This document shows positions 39,699-48,931 of a stretch of DNA of 64,000 nt, piece after piece. Under the pieces are notes generated by a model that saw only the letters and a program-made list of their open reading frames with translations, was not told the origin of the DNA and made no database searches. Source of the stretch: an uncultured Erythrobacter sp. (lineage in GTDB: Bacteria > Pseudomonadota > Alphaproteobacteria > Sphingomonadales > Sphingomonadaceae); NCBI GenBank assembly GCA_947495695.1, contig CANLZP010000002.1, forward strand, positions 186,001-250,000. The letters are read 5' to 3'. The position numbers were made by a program, and so were the translations under genes. The stretch's first letter is position 1. Each line of letters opens with the position of its first letter.

Positions 39699-40663
39699 AC
39701 CGCGCCGCGCTGATCTTCGCCGGATTGCTCATCATCGCCTTTCCGTTGTCGCTGCTGGCAGGCCGCGTATGGGTTGATCCGTCCAGCACGCCCAACGCGG
39801 CCTTGATCCTGATGGAGCTACGTTTGCCGCGCAGCATTTTGGCGATGGTGATCGGAGCAGGGCTCGGCGCAGCAGGCGCGGCCATGCAAGGCTATTTACG
39901 CAATCCGCTGGCCGATCCCGGCCTGTTCGGCATTGCGCCCATGGCGGCCTTGGGCGCTGTAATCAGCTTTTGGTTTGGATATAGCGCCAGCGCGTATTTG
40001 TTGCCTTCTTTTGCGTTGCTGGGCGCGGGAGCGGGCATGGCCATGCTGGCATTGATTGCCGGGCGCACATCAGCGGGAACGGGCGGCGGCATTGCGCTGT
40101 TCACGCTGGCCGGATTGATGATCGCCAGCCTTGCCGGCGCATTGACTGCGCTGGCGATAACGCTCTCTCCCAACGCCTTTGCTTTGAGCGAGATCGTGCT
40201 GTGGCTGAACGGAGCGCTGACCGACCGATCATGGCGCGAAGTCATGATTGCGGTGCCTTGCGTTGCTGCCGGATTGCTGCTGCTGACGCTGGCGTCCAAG
40301 CCGCTCGACGCGATGACTTTGGGACAAGAGGCCGCGCAATCGCTGGGTGTGCGCCCGGCGGCTTTGCTTTGGTTGCTGGTGGGCGGAGTGGGGCTGACAG
40401 TGGGCGCGAGTGTCGCGGTGGCGGGCATCATTGGCTTTGTCGGCCTGATTGTGCCGCATCTGGTCCGGCCGTTCACCGACCGATTGCCCTCCAGCCTGAT
40501 TCTGCCCAGCGCGCTTGCTGGCGCTTTGCTGGTGCTGGTGGCGGACAGCGCGGTGCGCGTGCTGCCCTTGGTCACAGAGCTGCGCCTGGGCATTGCCTTG
40601 TCGTTGATCGGCGCTCCCTTCTTCCTGCATTTGCTGCTGAAAATGCGCAGAGGCCGGATATGA
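39695..40663 (+). CDS. FecCD family ABC transporter permease
   Basis: The ATG at 39695 lies in the ATGA overlap with the binding protein gene. The 322-residue product has about ten hydrophobic segments and the FecCD motifs RLPRSILAMVIGAGLGAAGAAMQG, RNPLADPGLFGI and VGLIVPHLVR. It forms the inner-membrane channel of a metal-chelate or cobalamin importer. The ABC ATPase gene starts in its last codons. Confidence 0.93.
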   Translation: MNRAALIFAGLLIIAFPLSLLAGRVWVDPSSTPNAALILMELRLPRSILAMVIGAGLGAAGAAMQGYLRNPLADPGLFGIAPMAALGAVISFWFGYSASAYLLPSFALLGAGAGMAMLALIAGRTSAGTGGGIALFTLAGLMIASLAGALTALAITLSPNAFALSEIVLWLNGALTDRSWREVMIAVPCVAAGLLLLTLASKPLDAMTLGQEAAQSLGVRPAALLWLLVGGVGLTVGASVAVAGIIGFVGLIVPHLVRPFTDRLPSSLILPSALAGALLVLVADSAVRVLPLVTELRLGIALSLIGAPFFLHLLLKMRRGRI

Positions 40664-41388
40664 GTTTGGCCGCATCCAATATCAGCGTCCAAGGGCGGCT
40701 GGATGGCGTCTCGGTCCAGCTAGAACCGGGACAGATCACCGCGATTTGCGGCCCCAATGGAGCGGGCAAATCGACTTTGATGAGCTGCTTGGCCGGGCTG
40801 CTCGTGCCGGATAGCGGATCTGCCAGTCTGGGTGGCGAGCCGCTGGCGACGCTCAATCCGCAAAGACGTGCGCAAATGATCGGCTATCTGCCGCAAGATG
40901 GCGAAGTGGCATGGGACGTAGCGGTGCGCAATCTGGTTGCTTTGGGGCGCCTGCCGCATCGTGATCGCGGGGAGAAGGCGATCGAGGCTGCTTTGGAAGC
41001 GGTGCATCTCACCCAATTTGCCGATCGGCCGATTTCGACTTTGTCTGGCGGGGAAAAAGCGCGCGCCTTGCTGGCGCGGGTGTTTGCCGGAGAGCCCGAT
41101 TGGGTTCTAGCGGATGAGCCGCTGGCGGCGCTCGATTTTTATCACCAGCATGAAGTGCTCGCCAGTCTGCATGCCTCTGCCAAATTGGGTGCGGGCGTGG
41201 CGCTGGTGCTGCATGATCTGGCGCTGGCGATGAACCATGCGGACAGGGTGCTGGTGTTGAAAGGGGGCCGCCTGATCGCAGACGGGCCTCCTGAAACGGC
41301 GTTGGATGAAGCCAACATCATCCAGACCTGGGGCGTTGCCGCACGCTGGGTTGGTGAGCCGGGTGCGCGGGCTTTAGTGACGTCTTAA
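40660..41388 (+). CDS. ABC transporter ATP-binding protein (FecE/BtuD-like)
   Basis: The start at 40660 overlaps the permease stop by ATGA. The 242-residue ATPase has Walker A GPNGAGKST near residues 31-39, the Q-loop YLPQ, the signature LSGGEKARALLARV, Walker B WVLADEPLAALD and the switch histidine LVLHDL. It powers the importer formed with the two upstream genes. No riboswitch or Fur site is evident in front of the operon, so regulation is unclear. Confidence 0.93.
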   Translation: MSLAASNISVQGRLDGVSVQLEPGQITAICGPNGAGKSTLMSCLAGLLVPDSGSASLGGEPLATLNPQRRAQMIGYLPQDGEVAWDVAVRNLVALGRLPHRDRGEKAIEAALEAVHLTQFADRPISTLSGGEKARALLARVFAGEPDWVLADEPLAALDFYHQHEVLASLHASAKLGAGVALVLHDLALAMNHADRVLVLKGGRLIADGPPETALDEANIIQTWGVAARWVGEPGARALVTS

Positions 41389-41404
41389 GCAGCAGGCGCG
41401 GGTG

Positions 41405-43627
41405 TTACTCCGCTGGTTCCTGCATCAGCCCTCTTGAGATCAACATTGGCTCGACCTTCGGATCACGCCCGGCAAAATTCTTGTACATCATGGAATAGTC
41501 CATCGTGCCGCCCTGGCTGAGCACGGTTTCGCGGTAATGCGCGCCATTTTCGCGCGTCAGCCCGCCATTTTCCATGAACCAGTCGCGCGCATCCTTGTCC
41601 AACATCTCGCTCCACAAATAGCTGTAATAGCCTGCAGAATAGCCCGCTGGAGAGGAGAAGATGTGATTGAAATAGCTGCTGCGATAGCGCGGCGGGACCA
41701 GGTCGACCTCAAGGCCAAGCTCGGACAATGACTGGCGTTCAAACCCGTCAACTTCTTCGGGTGTTTCCAGCGCTGCAGCCTGAGCCGCCGACAGCGAATG
41801 CCACTTCATATCGAGCAAGGCAGCCTCAACGATCTCGCCAAATTCATAGCCCTGATTCCATTTCAATGACTTCTGGATCTTCTCGACCATTGCCATCGGA
41901 ATGGTTTCGCCTGTTTCGTAATGCTTGGCATAGTTCTGCAGCACTTCGGGGTGGGTCGCCCACATTTCATGGACCTGACTGGGGAATTCGACAAAATCGC
42001 GTGCCGTCGAAGTGCCCGACAGCGATACATATTGCTGATCGGCAAAAAAGCCGTGCAGCGCGTGGCCAAATTCATGGAACACGGTTTCGACATTGTCGAA
42101 GCTGACCAATTGTGGCTCGCCTTCAGCCGCTTTGGGGATGTTGAGGACATTGTAGATAACCGGCTTGGTATTCCAAACATGGCTTTGATCGACAAAGTTG
42201 CTCATCCAAGCGCCACCCCGTTTTGAGGGGCGTTGGAATGGGTCAAAATAGAACAGACCGAGCTCTGATCCATCTGCCTCAAACAGCGTATAGGTCGACA
42301 CGTCCGGATGATATGTCGGGATGTCATACCGGCGTTCAAAGGTCACGCCATACAGCTTGTTGGCCATATAGAAGACGCCGTCTTCCAACACTTTTTCCAA
42401 TTGGAAATAGCCTGCGATCTGGTCTTCATCGATCGCATATTGTTCTGCCTTCACCTTATTCGCATAGAGGTACCAATCCCATGGCTGCACGGTGAAGTTC
42501 TTGCCTTCCTCGGCAATCTTTTCGTTCAGCAGATCGGCTTCATTGCGCTGTGTCGCGGACAAGGCCGGAACCATTTGCTGCATAAAGCCAAGCGCTGCCG
42601 AAGGCTGCTTCGCCATGCGATCATACATGGTGTAGGTCGCCCAATCGGGTTTGCCGAACAGGCTAGCCTTTTGCGCTCGCAAGGCAGCTATTCGGGCCAG
42701 CATGGTGCGCGTATCCAACTCGCCGCCCTTTGAAGAGCGTGCAAGGCTTGCCTGAAACAGGCGTTCGCGCGTTTCGCGATTGGTCAATGCTGGCAGCACC
42801 GGCTGCTGCGATGTGTTTTGCAAAGCGAGCGCATATTTGCCTGGTGCTCCTTTTTCAGCGGCCAATTCGGCGGCCTGCTGGATCTCGCTGTCGGACAGGC
42901 CAGCCAATTCCTCAGCCGTGTCCACAATCAAGGCATTTGCCAAAGTGCCTTCACGAACTGTCTGGCTGAATTCGGTTGTCAGGCGCGACAATTCGCCGTT
43001 GATCGCCATGACTTGGCTGCGCTCATCCTCGCTCAGCAAAGCGCCTGCATGGACCATATCGTCATAGGTCTTTTCCAGCAAAGCCGCATCTTCGCGGGTC
43101 ATCGTCATGGCAGATCGATTGTCATACACGGCCTTGACCCGTTCAAACAAAGCCGCGTTCAAATTGATGCTGTCATTATGTGCAGCGAGCTTGGGGCCAA
43201 TTTCAGTATCAATGTCGTCTAGGCGCGGGGTCGTGTTGCTGCCGGTCAGGCCAAAGAACACATTGCTGACACGACCCAGCATGCGGCCCGATTTTTCCAA
43301 TGCGACAATTGTATTGGTGAAGGAAGGCGCGGCTGGATTGTTGACGATGGCGGCCACTTCAGCACGCTGGATCGCCATTCCCTGTTCAAACGCCGGAGGA
43401 TAGTCATCCTCTGTGATTTTGCTGAAATCTGGCGCCATGAAGGGCAGACTGCTGTCAGTCGCAAAATAGCCTGTGCCGACCGGAATCTTGGGACTATAAT
43501 CGGCGGCGCTATTGGCTTTATCGATGGGGTTCATTGGGTCAGCTTCCTGATTGATGGCGCAACCAGCAAGGGCAGCGGCCAAGGCGATGGAAAGAGTTGA
43601 AGGACCCAACATAAATGGGCCCAGCAT
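41405..43627 (-). CDS. M3 family metallopeptidase lipoprotein (peptidyl-dipeptidase Dcp-like)
   Basis: I start at the ATG at 43627, behind AGGAATCTCAAT; the frame extends to 43657 but lacks a site there. The 740-residue product has a lipoprotein signal ending LAGC, an M3 fold, and the zinc motif HEFGHALHG (H-E-x-x-H) near residue 515. The third ligand is expected in the downstream conserved helix. It resembles Dcp and oligopeptidase A and probably trims peptides at the periplasmic side. It is transcribed alone; a small RNA terminator lies upstream. Confidence 0.92.
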   Translation of the reverse strand: MLGPFMLGPSTLSIALAAALAGCAINQEADPMNPIDKANSAADYSPKIPVGTGYFATDSSLPFMAPDFSKITEDDYPPAFEQGMAIQRAEVAAIVNNPAAPSFTNTIVALEKSGRMLGRVSNVFFGLTGSNTTPRLDDIDTEIGPKLAAHNDSINLNAALFERVKAVYDNRSAMTMTREDAALLEKTYDDMVHAGALLSEDERSQVMAINGELSRLTTEFSQTVREGTLANALIVDTAEELAGLSDSEIQQAAELAAEKGAPGKYALALQNTSQQPVLPALTNRETRERLFQASLARSSKGGELDTRTMLARIAALRAQKASLFGKPDWATYTMYDRMAKQPSAALGFMQQMVPALSATQRNEADLLNEKIAEEGKNFTVQPWDWYLYANKVKAEQYAIDEDQIAGYFQLEKVLEDGVFYMANKLYGVTFERRYDIPTYHPDVSTYTLFEADGSELGLFYFDPFQRPSKRGGAWMSNFVDQSHVWNTKPVIYNVLNIPKAAEGEPQLVSFDNVETVFHEFGHALHGFFADQQYVSLSGTSTARDFVEFPSQVHEMWATHPEVLQNYAKHYETGETIPMAMVEKIQKSLKWNQGYEFGEIVEAALLDMKWHSLSAAQAAALETPEEVDGFERQSLSELGLEVDLVPPRYRSSYFNHIFSSPAGYSAGYYSYLWSEMLDKDARDWFMENGGLTRENGAHYRETVLSQGGTMDYSMMYKNFAGRDPKVEPMLISRGLMQEPAE

Positions 43628-43836
43628 ATTGAGATTCCTATATACCCCCGATTGCACATTGCACGCGAGCGGATTGCAGCATCCGCAGGCGGCCTCGGGA
43701 ATTGCGCCAAATATTCAGCACCAATTTTATTGCAATTGCAACCGGTGGCGCCAAAGCGTTGCGAGGAGGTCGGTCGATAGAGCAGCCATCGTGTATCTGG
43801 CTTGCGGCGCCGATGCATGCATTGTGCCTCAAACAC

Positions 43837-43866
43837 AAAAACGCCCGACTCAGGATGAGCCGGGCG
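43837..43866 (-). terminator. Intrinsic terminator reading leftward
   Basis: On the - strand CGCCCG-G-CTCA and TGAG-T-CGGGCG (43866-43842) close a TCC loop, followed by TTTTT at 43841-43837 and GTGTTT. No coding gene on the - strand ends nearby, which implies a non-coding transcript upstream of it. Confidence 0.75.
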
Positions 43867-43983
43867 CCACTTGGGTTCTCTTGCAAGTTGCCTAAGCCCA
43901 AGGTTGCGACCCGAAGAGCATCGGCGGGAAGACTTACAAAGAGGTCTATGGCAATAGGTCGCAATCGGCATTTGCGGCACTTC
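43837..43983 (-). ncRNA. Candidate small RNA with own terminator, beside uvrA
   Basis: On the - strand a TATAGT -10 box (43995-43990) would start transcription near 43983. The predicted transcript of about 147 bases has three stems. TTGCGACC (43964-43957) pairs with GGTCGCAA (43911-43904) and encloses a smaller AGAC/GTCT pair. CTTGGG (43902-43897) pairs with CCCAAG (43875-43870). A strong terminator ends it. The -35 region is poor. I cannot match it to a known RNA family, and it is not tRNA, 4.5S or RNase P RNA. Confidence 0.5.
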
Positions 43984-44117
43984 AGAAATACTATAGGGGC
44001 ACCCTCGGTGGCGACCGATTATTTGGAAATTCTGGGGTCTGACCGATCTTTGGATCTCTCGGTCGGGCGAATCCCAAACCAATTGTGGGCGCCAACTCAG
44101 TGCCTCTTGACTGGGTG

Positions 44118-44132
44118 GAACATTTACGGAAC
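44118..44132 (+). promoter_or_regulatory. LexA (SOS) box upstream of uvrA
   Basis: GAAC-ATTTACG-GAAC fits the alphaproteobacterial LexA operator GAAC-N7-GAAC exactly. It lies 11 bases before the uvrA ATG, where bound LexA would block transcription or initiation. A TTGACT -35-like hexamer lies just upstream at 44107. Confidence 0.8.
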
Positions 44133-44143
44133 ACAGTGCATCT

Positions 44144-47041
44144 ATGGCTCTCACTAAACTTTCCGTGCGCGGTGCGCGCGAGCACAATCTCAAAGGGATC
44201 GATATTGATCTGCCACGCGATGCGTTGATCGTGATGACGGGTCTGTCGGGCAGCGGTAAATCCAGCCTCGCTTTCGACACGATTTATGCCGAGGGGCAGC
44301 GGCGCTATGTCGAAAGCCTCAGCGCCTATGCGCGCCAGTTCCTCGAAATGATGCAAAAGCCCGATGTCGAACATATCGACGGGCTGTCTCCGGCGATCTC
44401 GATCGAGCAGAAAACCACCAGCCGCAATCCGCGCTCTACCGTGGCGACCGTAACCGAGGTTTACGATTACATGCGGCTGCTGTGGGCGAGGGTGGGCGTG
44501 CCTTACTCGCCAGCGACCGGCAAACCGATCAGCGCGCAGACCGTTTCGCAAATGGTCGACCGGGTGATGGAATTGCCCGAAGGCTCGCGCCTGTATTTGC
44601 TGGCGCCGGTGGTGCGCGGCCGCAAGGGTGAGTACCGCAAGGAAATGGCCGAGTGGCAGAAGGCTGGCTTCACCCGCGTCCGCATTGATGGCGAGATGTA
44701 CGGGATCGAAAAAGCGCCTGCGCTCGACAAGAAGTTCAAGCACGATATCGAAGTGGTGGTGGACCGGCTGGCGGTGAAGCAAGGGCTGGAAACGCGCCTC
44801 GCCGACAGTTTTGAAACCGCGCTGAAGCTGGCCGAGGGTCTGGCCTATGTCGACATGGCCGATGGAGTTGTTCCCGGGCGCGAGGAAGAAGAAGCGTCTG
44901 GCACCAAGATGAAGGGCACCGGCATCCCGACCAACCGGATCGTGTTCAGCGAGAAGTTTGCCTGCCCCATCTCTGGCTTCACCATTGAGGAAATCGAACC
45001 GCGCCTGTTCTCCTTCAACGCGCCGCAAGGGGCCTGCCCGACATGTGACGGTATTGGCGAAAAGCAGTTGTTCGACGAGCAGCTGGTTGTCCCCAACGAG
45101 GCGCTGACGCTGAAACAGGGCGCGGTCGTGCCATGGGCCAAGTCCAACCCGCCATCGCCCTATTACATTCAGGTCCTCTCCAGCCTAGCGCGCGCCTATG
45201 ACTTTGACCTGACCACTCCGTGGAACGAGCTGCAACCCGATCAACGCTCGATCATCCTGCACGGCACGGGTGGCATGCCCGTTTCGCTCACCTTCAAGGA
45301 TGGGCGCAAGCAATACACCGTGCAAAAACCATTCGAGGGGGTCATCGGCAACCTCAACCGCCGCCTGCTTCAAACCGAAAGCAATTGGATGCGCGACGAG
45401 TTGGCCAAGTTCCAGACCTCGCAGCCATGCGAGACTTGCGGCGGCAAGCGCCTCAATGAAAAGGCGCTGGCGGTAAAGGTTGCTGGCACCGACATCGCCG
45501 AACCCGTCAAGATGAGCGTGTCTGATGCCAAGGCTTGGTTCCTGGCGCTGGATGAGAAACTGACCGATCAGCAGCAACAAATCGCTCGCGCTATCCTGAA
45601 AGAGATCAACGAGCGGCTGGGCTTCCTCGACAATGTCGGGCTGGATTACCTCAATCTCGATCGCACCTCTGGCACATTGTCTGGGGGAGAGAGCCAGCGC
45701 ATCCGCCTCGCCAGCCAGATTGGCAGCGGCCTGTCGGGCGTGCTCTATGTGTTGGACGAACCCAGCATCGGCCTGCACCAGCGCGATAATGATCGCCTGC
45801 TCGAAACGCTCAAGCGTCTGCGCGATCTGGGCAATACGGTGATCGTGGTCGAGCATGACGAGGACGCCATCCGTCAGGCCGACCATATCGTTGATCTGGG
45901 ACCCGGCGCGGGTGTGCGCGGGGGCGAGGTTGTGGCGCAGGGCACGCTCAAACAGATCATGAAGGCGAAGAACTCGCTCACCGCCGATTATCTGACGGGC
46001 CGAAGGGAAATTGCCGTTCCCAAAATCAGGCGCAAGGGCAATGGCCACGATCTGACGGTGCATGGAGCGCGCGCCAACAATCTCAACAATGTCACCGCCA
46101 CCATTCCGCTCGGCACCTTTACCTGCATCACCGGCGTTTCGGGATCGGGCAAAAGCTCGCTTACGGTGGACACGCTGCACGCAGGCGCGGCGCGCGTTTT
46201 GAACGGAGCCCGCATTATCGCTGGCCCGCATAACAAGATTACGGGCCTGGAATATTGCGACAAGGTGATCGAGATCGATCAATCACCCATCGGCCGCACC
46301 CCGCGCAGTAACCCGGCCACCTATACCGGTGCCTTCACCAATATCCGTGATTGGTTTGCCGGCCTGCCCGAAAGCCAGGCGCGCGGGTACAAGCCGGGCC
46401 GGTTCAGCTTTAATGTGAAGGGCGGTCGCTGCGAACAATGCACCGGCGATGGCCTGATCAAGATCGAAATGCACTTCCTGCCCGATGTCTATGTCACCTG
46501 CGAGGAATGCGGCGGCAAACGCTATAACCGCGAAACGCTGGAGGTGAAGTTCAAGGGCCTCTCCATCGCCGACGTGCTGGATATGACGGTTGAGGACGCG
46601 GAAAGCTTCTTCAAGGCTGTGCCCCCCATCCGTGACAAAATGCATATGCTGAACGAGGTTGGGCTGGGCTATGTCAAAGTGGGGCAACAGGCGACCACGC
46701 TGTCAGGCGGAGAGGCTCAGCGGGTGAAGCTGGCCAAGGAACTCAGCAAGCGCAGCACCGGCCAGACGCTGTATATTCTGGACGAGCCGACCACCGGACT
46801 GCATTTTGAGGATGTGCGCAAATTGCTCGACGTGCTGCACCGGCTGGTGGAACAGGGGAACTCTGTTGTGGTGATCGAGCATAATCTCGATGTGATCAAA
46901 ACGGCCGACCATATTGTGGATCTGGGGCCGGGCGGCGGCGTTCGCGGAGGCGAGATTGTGGCCGCTGGCACTCCGGAGGAGGTCGCTCAGGTGGAGCAGA
47001 GCTACACGGGGGGTTATCTGAAAGGGATGTTGGCTAAGTAG
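44144..47041 (+). CDS. uvrA: Excinuclease ABC subunit A
   Basis: The 965-residue damage sensor of nucleotide excision repair has two ABC ATPase modules. The first has [14 protein letters not shown] near residues 31-44, the second has [14 protein letters not shown] near 660-673. Signatures [12 protein letters not shown] and [12 protein letters not shown] are present. Zinc-finger cysteines are seen in [10 protein letters not shown], in CETCGG and in the C-terminal CEQCTGDG...CEECGG module. It follows a perfect LexA box, so SOS induction is likely. Confidence 0.98.
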   Translation: MALTKLSVRGAREHNLKGIDIDLPRDALIVMTGLSGSGKSSLAFDTIYAEGQRRYVESLSAYARQFLEMMQKPDVEHIDGLSPAISIEQKTTSRNPRSTVATVTEVYDYMRLLWARVGVPYSPATGKPISAQTVSQMVDRVMELPEGSRLYLLAPVVRGRKGEYRKEMAEWQKAGFTRVRIDGEMYGIEKAPALDKKFKHDIEVVVDRLAVKQGLETRLADSFETALKLAEGLAYVDMADGVVPGREEEEASGTKMKGTGIPTNRIVFSEKFACPISGFTIEEIEPRLFSFNAPQGACPTCDGIGEKQLFDEQLVVPNEALTLKQGAVVPWAKSNPPSPYYIQVLSSLARAYDFDLTTPWNELQPDQRSIILHGTGGMPVSLTFKDGRKQYTVQKPFEGVIGNLNRRLLQTESNWMRDELAKFQTSQPCETCGGKRLNEKALAVKVAGTDIAEPVKMSVSDAKAWFLALDEKLTDQQQQIARAILKEINERLGFLDNVGLDYLNLDRTSGTLSGGESQRIRLASQIGSGLSGVLYVLDEPSIGLHQRDNDRLLETLKRLRDLGNTVIVVEHDEDAIRQADHIVDLGPGAGVRGGEVVAQGTLKQIMKAKNSLTADYLTGRREIAVPKIRRKGNGHDLTVHGARANNLNNVTATIPLGTFTCITGVSGSGKSSLTVDTLHAGAARVLNGARIIAGPHNKITGLEYCDKVIEIDQSPIGRTPRSNPATYTGAFTNIRDWFAGLPESQARGYKPGRFSFNVKGGRCEQCTGDGLIKIEMHFLPDVYVTCEECGGKRYNRETLEVKFKGLSIADVLDMTVEDAESFFKAVPPIRDKMHMLNEVGLGYVKVGQQATTLSGGEAQRVKLAKELSKRSTGQTLYILDEPTTGLHFEDVRKLLDVLHRLVEQGNSVVVIEHNLDVIKTADHIVDLGPGGGVRGGEIVAAGTPEEVAQVEQSYTGGYLKGMLAK

Positions 47042-47174
47042 TGCGATAGGTTTTGGCTTCGTGACCAAGTCGCCACCGTTGCCTCTACCCACGCCCGCTT
47101 TCCACAAGCCGCGATTGACGCTCCCATCTCCCGCTCTAAATTGGCGATAGGTCGCGCCTTAGTGGGGCAAGTGC

Positions 47175-47345
47175 ATGGGACTCAAAGCATTCTTTCTGAC
47201 CACGGCAGAGATCGCGGTGGTGTTGATCGGTTTTGTCACGGTCTTCCTGAGCTTTGTGATGAGCGGCAAATCAACCAATAAGGCTGACCGGATGCGCAAC
47301 CGCGCGCTGCAGGGCACGCATGCAATTCAGAGGATGGGACTATGA
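47175..47345 (+). CDS. 56-residue single-span membrane peptide
   Basis: This ORF starts at the ATG at 47175 after GTGGGGCAAGTGC. It encodes 56 residues, with a transmembrane segment at about 12-29 (EIAVVLIGFVTVFLSFVM) and a basic C-terminal tail (GKSTNKADRMRNRA). The TGA stop overlaps the ATG of the next gene by four bases (ATGA), strong evidence of translational coupling. It is below the size limit of many gene callers. Function is unknown. The hydrophobic span and basic tail would place the C-terminus in the cytoplasm. Confidence 0.65.
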   Translation: MGLKAFFLTTAEIAVVLIGFVTVFLSFVMSGKSTNKADRMRNRALQGTHAIQRMGL

Positions 47346-47662
47346 ACAACCGCACAATCACCACAACAAAGCTGGCCAAGATGGGCTTGGCCGCGATGGG
47401 CCTTACCACGATGGGTTTAACCGCCTGCGGACCGCAAAGCCCAGAGGATGTGCGCGCCGCCGCCATCGCCAAATGCGAGCGTCAATTTGGCCGGATGGCC
47501 CCCGATCCTACCAAGGGTAATGCGCTGTGCAGCTGCATGGCTGACGACATGGCCGCCGAGGGTGTGGAGATCACCGATATGCTGGGCGAGGGCCGCCAAG
47601 CCGTCGAGCGGATCGTGCGCACCTGCGCCAACCGCGTCGGAGTGCCTTTGCCGAGTAAATAA
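47342..47662 (+). CDS. Small lipoprotein of unknown function
   Basis: The 106-residue product has a lipoprotein signal peptide with an unusual repeated MGLxxMGL run and the lipobox LTAC near residue 29. The mature part has three further cysteines (KCERQFGR, LCSC, TCANR), suggesting disulphides in the periplasm. It is not a family I recognise, although the pattern resembles small helical Cys-rich lipoproteins. It starts in an ATGA overlap with the 56-residue peptide gene. Confidence 0.75.
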   Translation: MNNRTITTTKLAKMGLAAMGLTTMGLTACGPQSPEDVRAAAIAKCERQFGRMAPDPTKGNALCSCMADDMAAEGVEITDMLGEGRQAVERIVRTCANRVGVPLPSK

Positions 47663-47717
47663 CTCCAAGCTAAATTCCTACAGCGCGGCAATTCTCGACA
47701 TTGGTCTTAGCGCGTCG

Positions 47718-48254
47718 CTAGCCGATGATATCCAACTGAACAGAGGCATGGCCCCGCTTAATCATACCGAGTTTTCGTGCGGCGGCGCGGCTGACATCGA
47801 TCACACGGCCCCGGATGAACGGTCCTCTGTCGTTGATCCGCACCACCACGGACTTACCGTTGACCGGATTGGTCACGCGCACTCTGGTGCCAAAGGGCAG
47901 GGTTTTGTGGGCGGCGGTCATGGCGTTCATGTCGAACAGCTCGCCATTGGCAGTCATCCGGCCGTGAAACCGCTTGCCGTAATAGGATGCCGTCCCGTGC
48001 CCCAGGCTGCGGATGACATTATGCCCCTCACGCAGAGGAATAATGGTGGTGAGGTCAACCGCGTCCTCCTCCGTGCCAGGGCGGTAGAGCGGCGGCTTAA
48101 TGTCGAACGGGGCAAAGTGTTCGTCAAACTCCATCTCGTCTGTTTGCGCGAGAGCGGGAGGGGCAGAGATGGCCAACAGCGCCGCCATCGCAGCCAGCGG
48201 TGCCCATGCGGCCGGCTTGCGGGCGCAGATGCTTGGCGAAACCCTCTCCATCAT
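47718..48254 (-). CDS. RlpA-like septal ring protein, no SPOR domain
   Basis: The 178-residue product has a signal peptide ending near ALAQ and a double-psi beta-barrel domain of the RlpA family: [39 protein letters not shown] and RINDRGPF with the catalytic-type Asp. In some bacteria RlpA is a lytic transglycosylase acting on naked glycan strands, and its SPOR domain directs it to septa. This protein lacks SPOR, so its location may differ. The start could also be the second ATG. Confidence 0.88.
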   Translation of the reverse strand: MMERVSPSICARKPAAWAPLAAMAALLAISAPPALAQTDEMEFDEHFAPFDIKPPLYRPGTEEDAVDLTTIIPLREGHNVIRSLGHGTASYYGKRFHGRMTANGELFDMNAMTAAHKTLPFGTRVRVTNPVNGKSVVVRINDRGPFIRGRVIDVSRAAARKLGMIKRGHASVQLDIIG

Positions 48255-48376
48255 GCGGGAGCTTAGCGGAGAATTTGCCCCGCACGCAAATCGCAGCGGT
48301 CATTTTGGCCCAAAAGTGGGGCGGCGCGCCGAAATTTGGAGCTGGATTGGTGAGCAAAGCTGGGACAAGCATGCTC

Positions 48377-48411
48377 CAAAAGCAAATGGGGCCGGCATTG
48401 CTGCCGACCCC
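48377..48411 (-). terminator. Intrinsic terminator after the micro-ORF pair
   Basis: On the - strand GGGG-T-CGGC (48411-48403) and GCCG-G-CCCC (48396-48388) form a stem with one mismatch around a six-base loop, followed by ATTTGCTTTT. It starts only five bases after the stop of a 21-codon ORF, which supports that ORF as real. Confidence 0.65.
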
Positions 48412-48415
48412 ACTC

Positions 48416-48481
48416 TTACCAGCGCGTGGTCTTCTTGTCCGGCGAACCTTTCAAGAAGCGCTTGGCCTCCGGTGCTTTCAC
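48416..48481 (-). CDS. 21-residue basic micro-ORF before a terminator
   Basis: It starts at GTG (48481), which overlaps the TGA of the preceding ORF by four bases (GTGA), and encodes VKAPEAKRFLKGSPDKKTTRW. The peptide is strongly basic and ends at a TAA five bases before a terminator. Alternatively it is the true C-terminus of a larger gene whose frame is broken just upstream. I see no family match. Confidence 0.4.
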   Translation of the reverse strand: MKAPEAKRFLKGSPDKKTTRW

Positions 48482-48579
48482 CCTCCAACGAATTGGTGGG
48501 CTTCCCTACCGGCGCTCGCGCCAGCATCCGGTTCCTTTTCCAGCGCTTCCGATGGTTCCAGACCGAAGTCTTTCTTCAT
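48478..48579 (-). CDS. 33-residue micro-ORF coupled to the next one
   Basis: From the ATG at 48579, behind AAGGAAGGCAGGTACG, it encodes a 33-residue acidic peptide beginning MKKDFGLEPSEALEKE. The frame is open much further upstream (to a TTG at 48792), so the gene could be up to 104 codons. The stop overlaps the GTG of the 21-codon ORF. A frameshift joining the two is a real alternative. Confidence 0.4.
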   Translation of the reverse strand: MKKDFGLEPSEALEKEPDAGASAGREAHQFVGG

Positions 48580-48931
48580 CGTACCTGCCTTCCTTAGGTA
48601 CCGAGACCAATCATCCATATTGGCATCCGTTCTCAAGCGGCTGGTTTCCGGCCTAAGCCTTCTTCCCTCCATCGTTCGGTTGCCGAATGCTCGGTCTATC
48701 CAGTGGATCAGCGATCGCGTTCTCCTCAAGCAACCTGCCTTGTTTCCAGCCGAAGCTTTCATCATGACCTGTCTCAAAGACCGCGTGGACAATCACCACT
48801 GCGTCTTCTGGGTTTCGATTTTCCCTTCGAAATCAAACCCTAAGGTCTGGCTTCTCATGGAGGATCTCTGCCCTTCCGATGAATTAAAACTGCGCCGAAA
48901 AAGTGAGTCGTTCAAGGGTTGCAAGCCCGAC

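Larger units (their letters stand above)
43628..44143. other. 516-base interval between the M3 peptidase gene and uvrA
   Basis: The left part (to about 43829) carries the M3 gene's own promoter region with TATATA near 43640. The middle holds a terminator-ended structured RNA candidate on the - strand. The right end holds the uvrA promoter region with a LexA site. Open frames here are short and not protein-like. Confidence 0.5.

Noticed and set aside
40201..40659. An alternative long start for the ABC ATPase gene inside the permease gene.
   Set aside because: The first 153 codons overlap the permease in another frame; the ATPase N-terminus (MSLAASNISVQG) begins at 40660 with an ATGA overlap.
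45185..46282. A 365-codon open frame opposite uvrA.
   Set aside because: Antisense to the uvrA coding sequence with no protein features.
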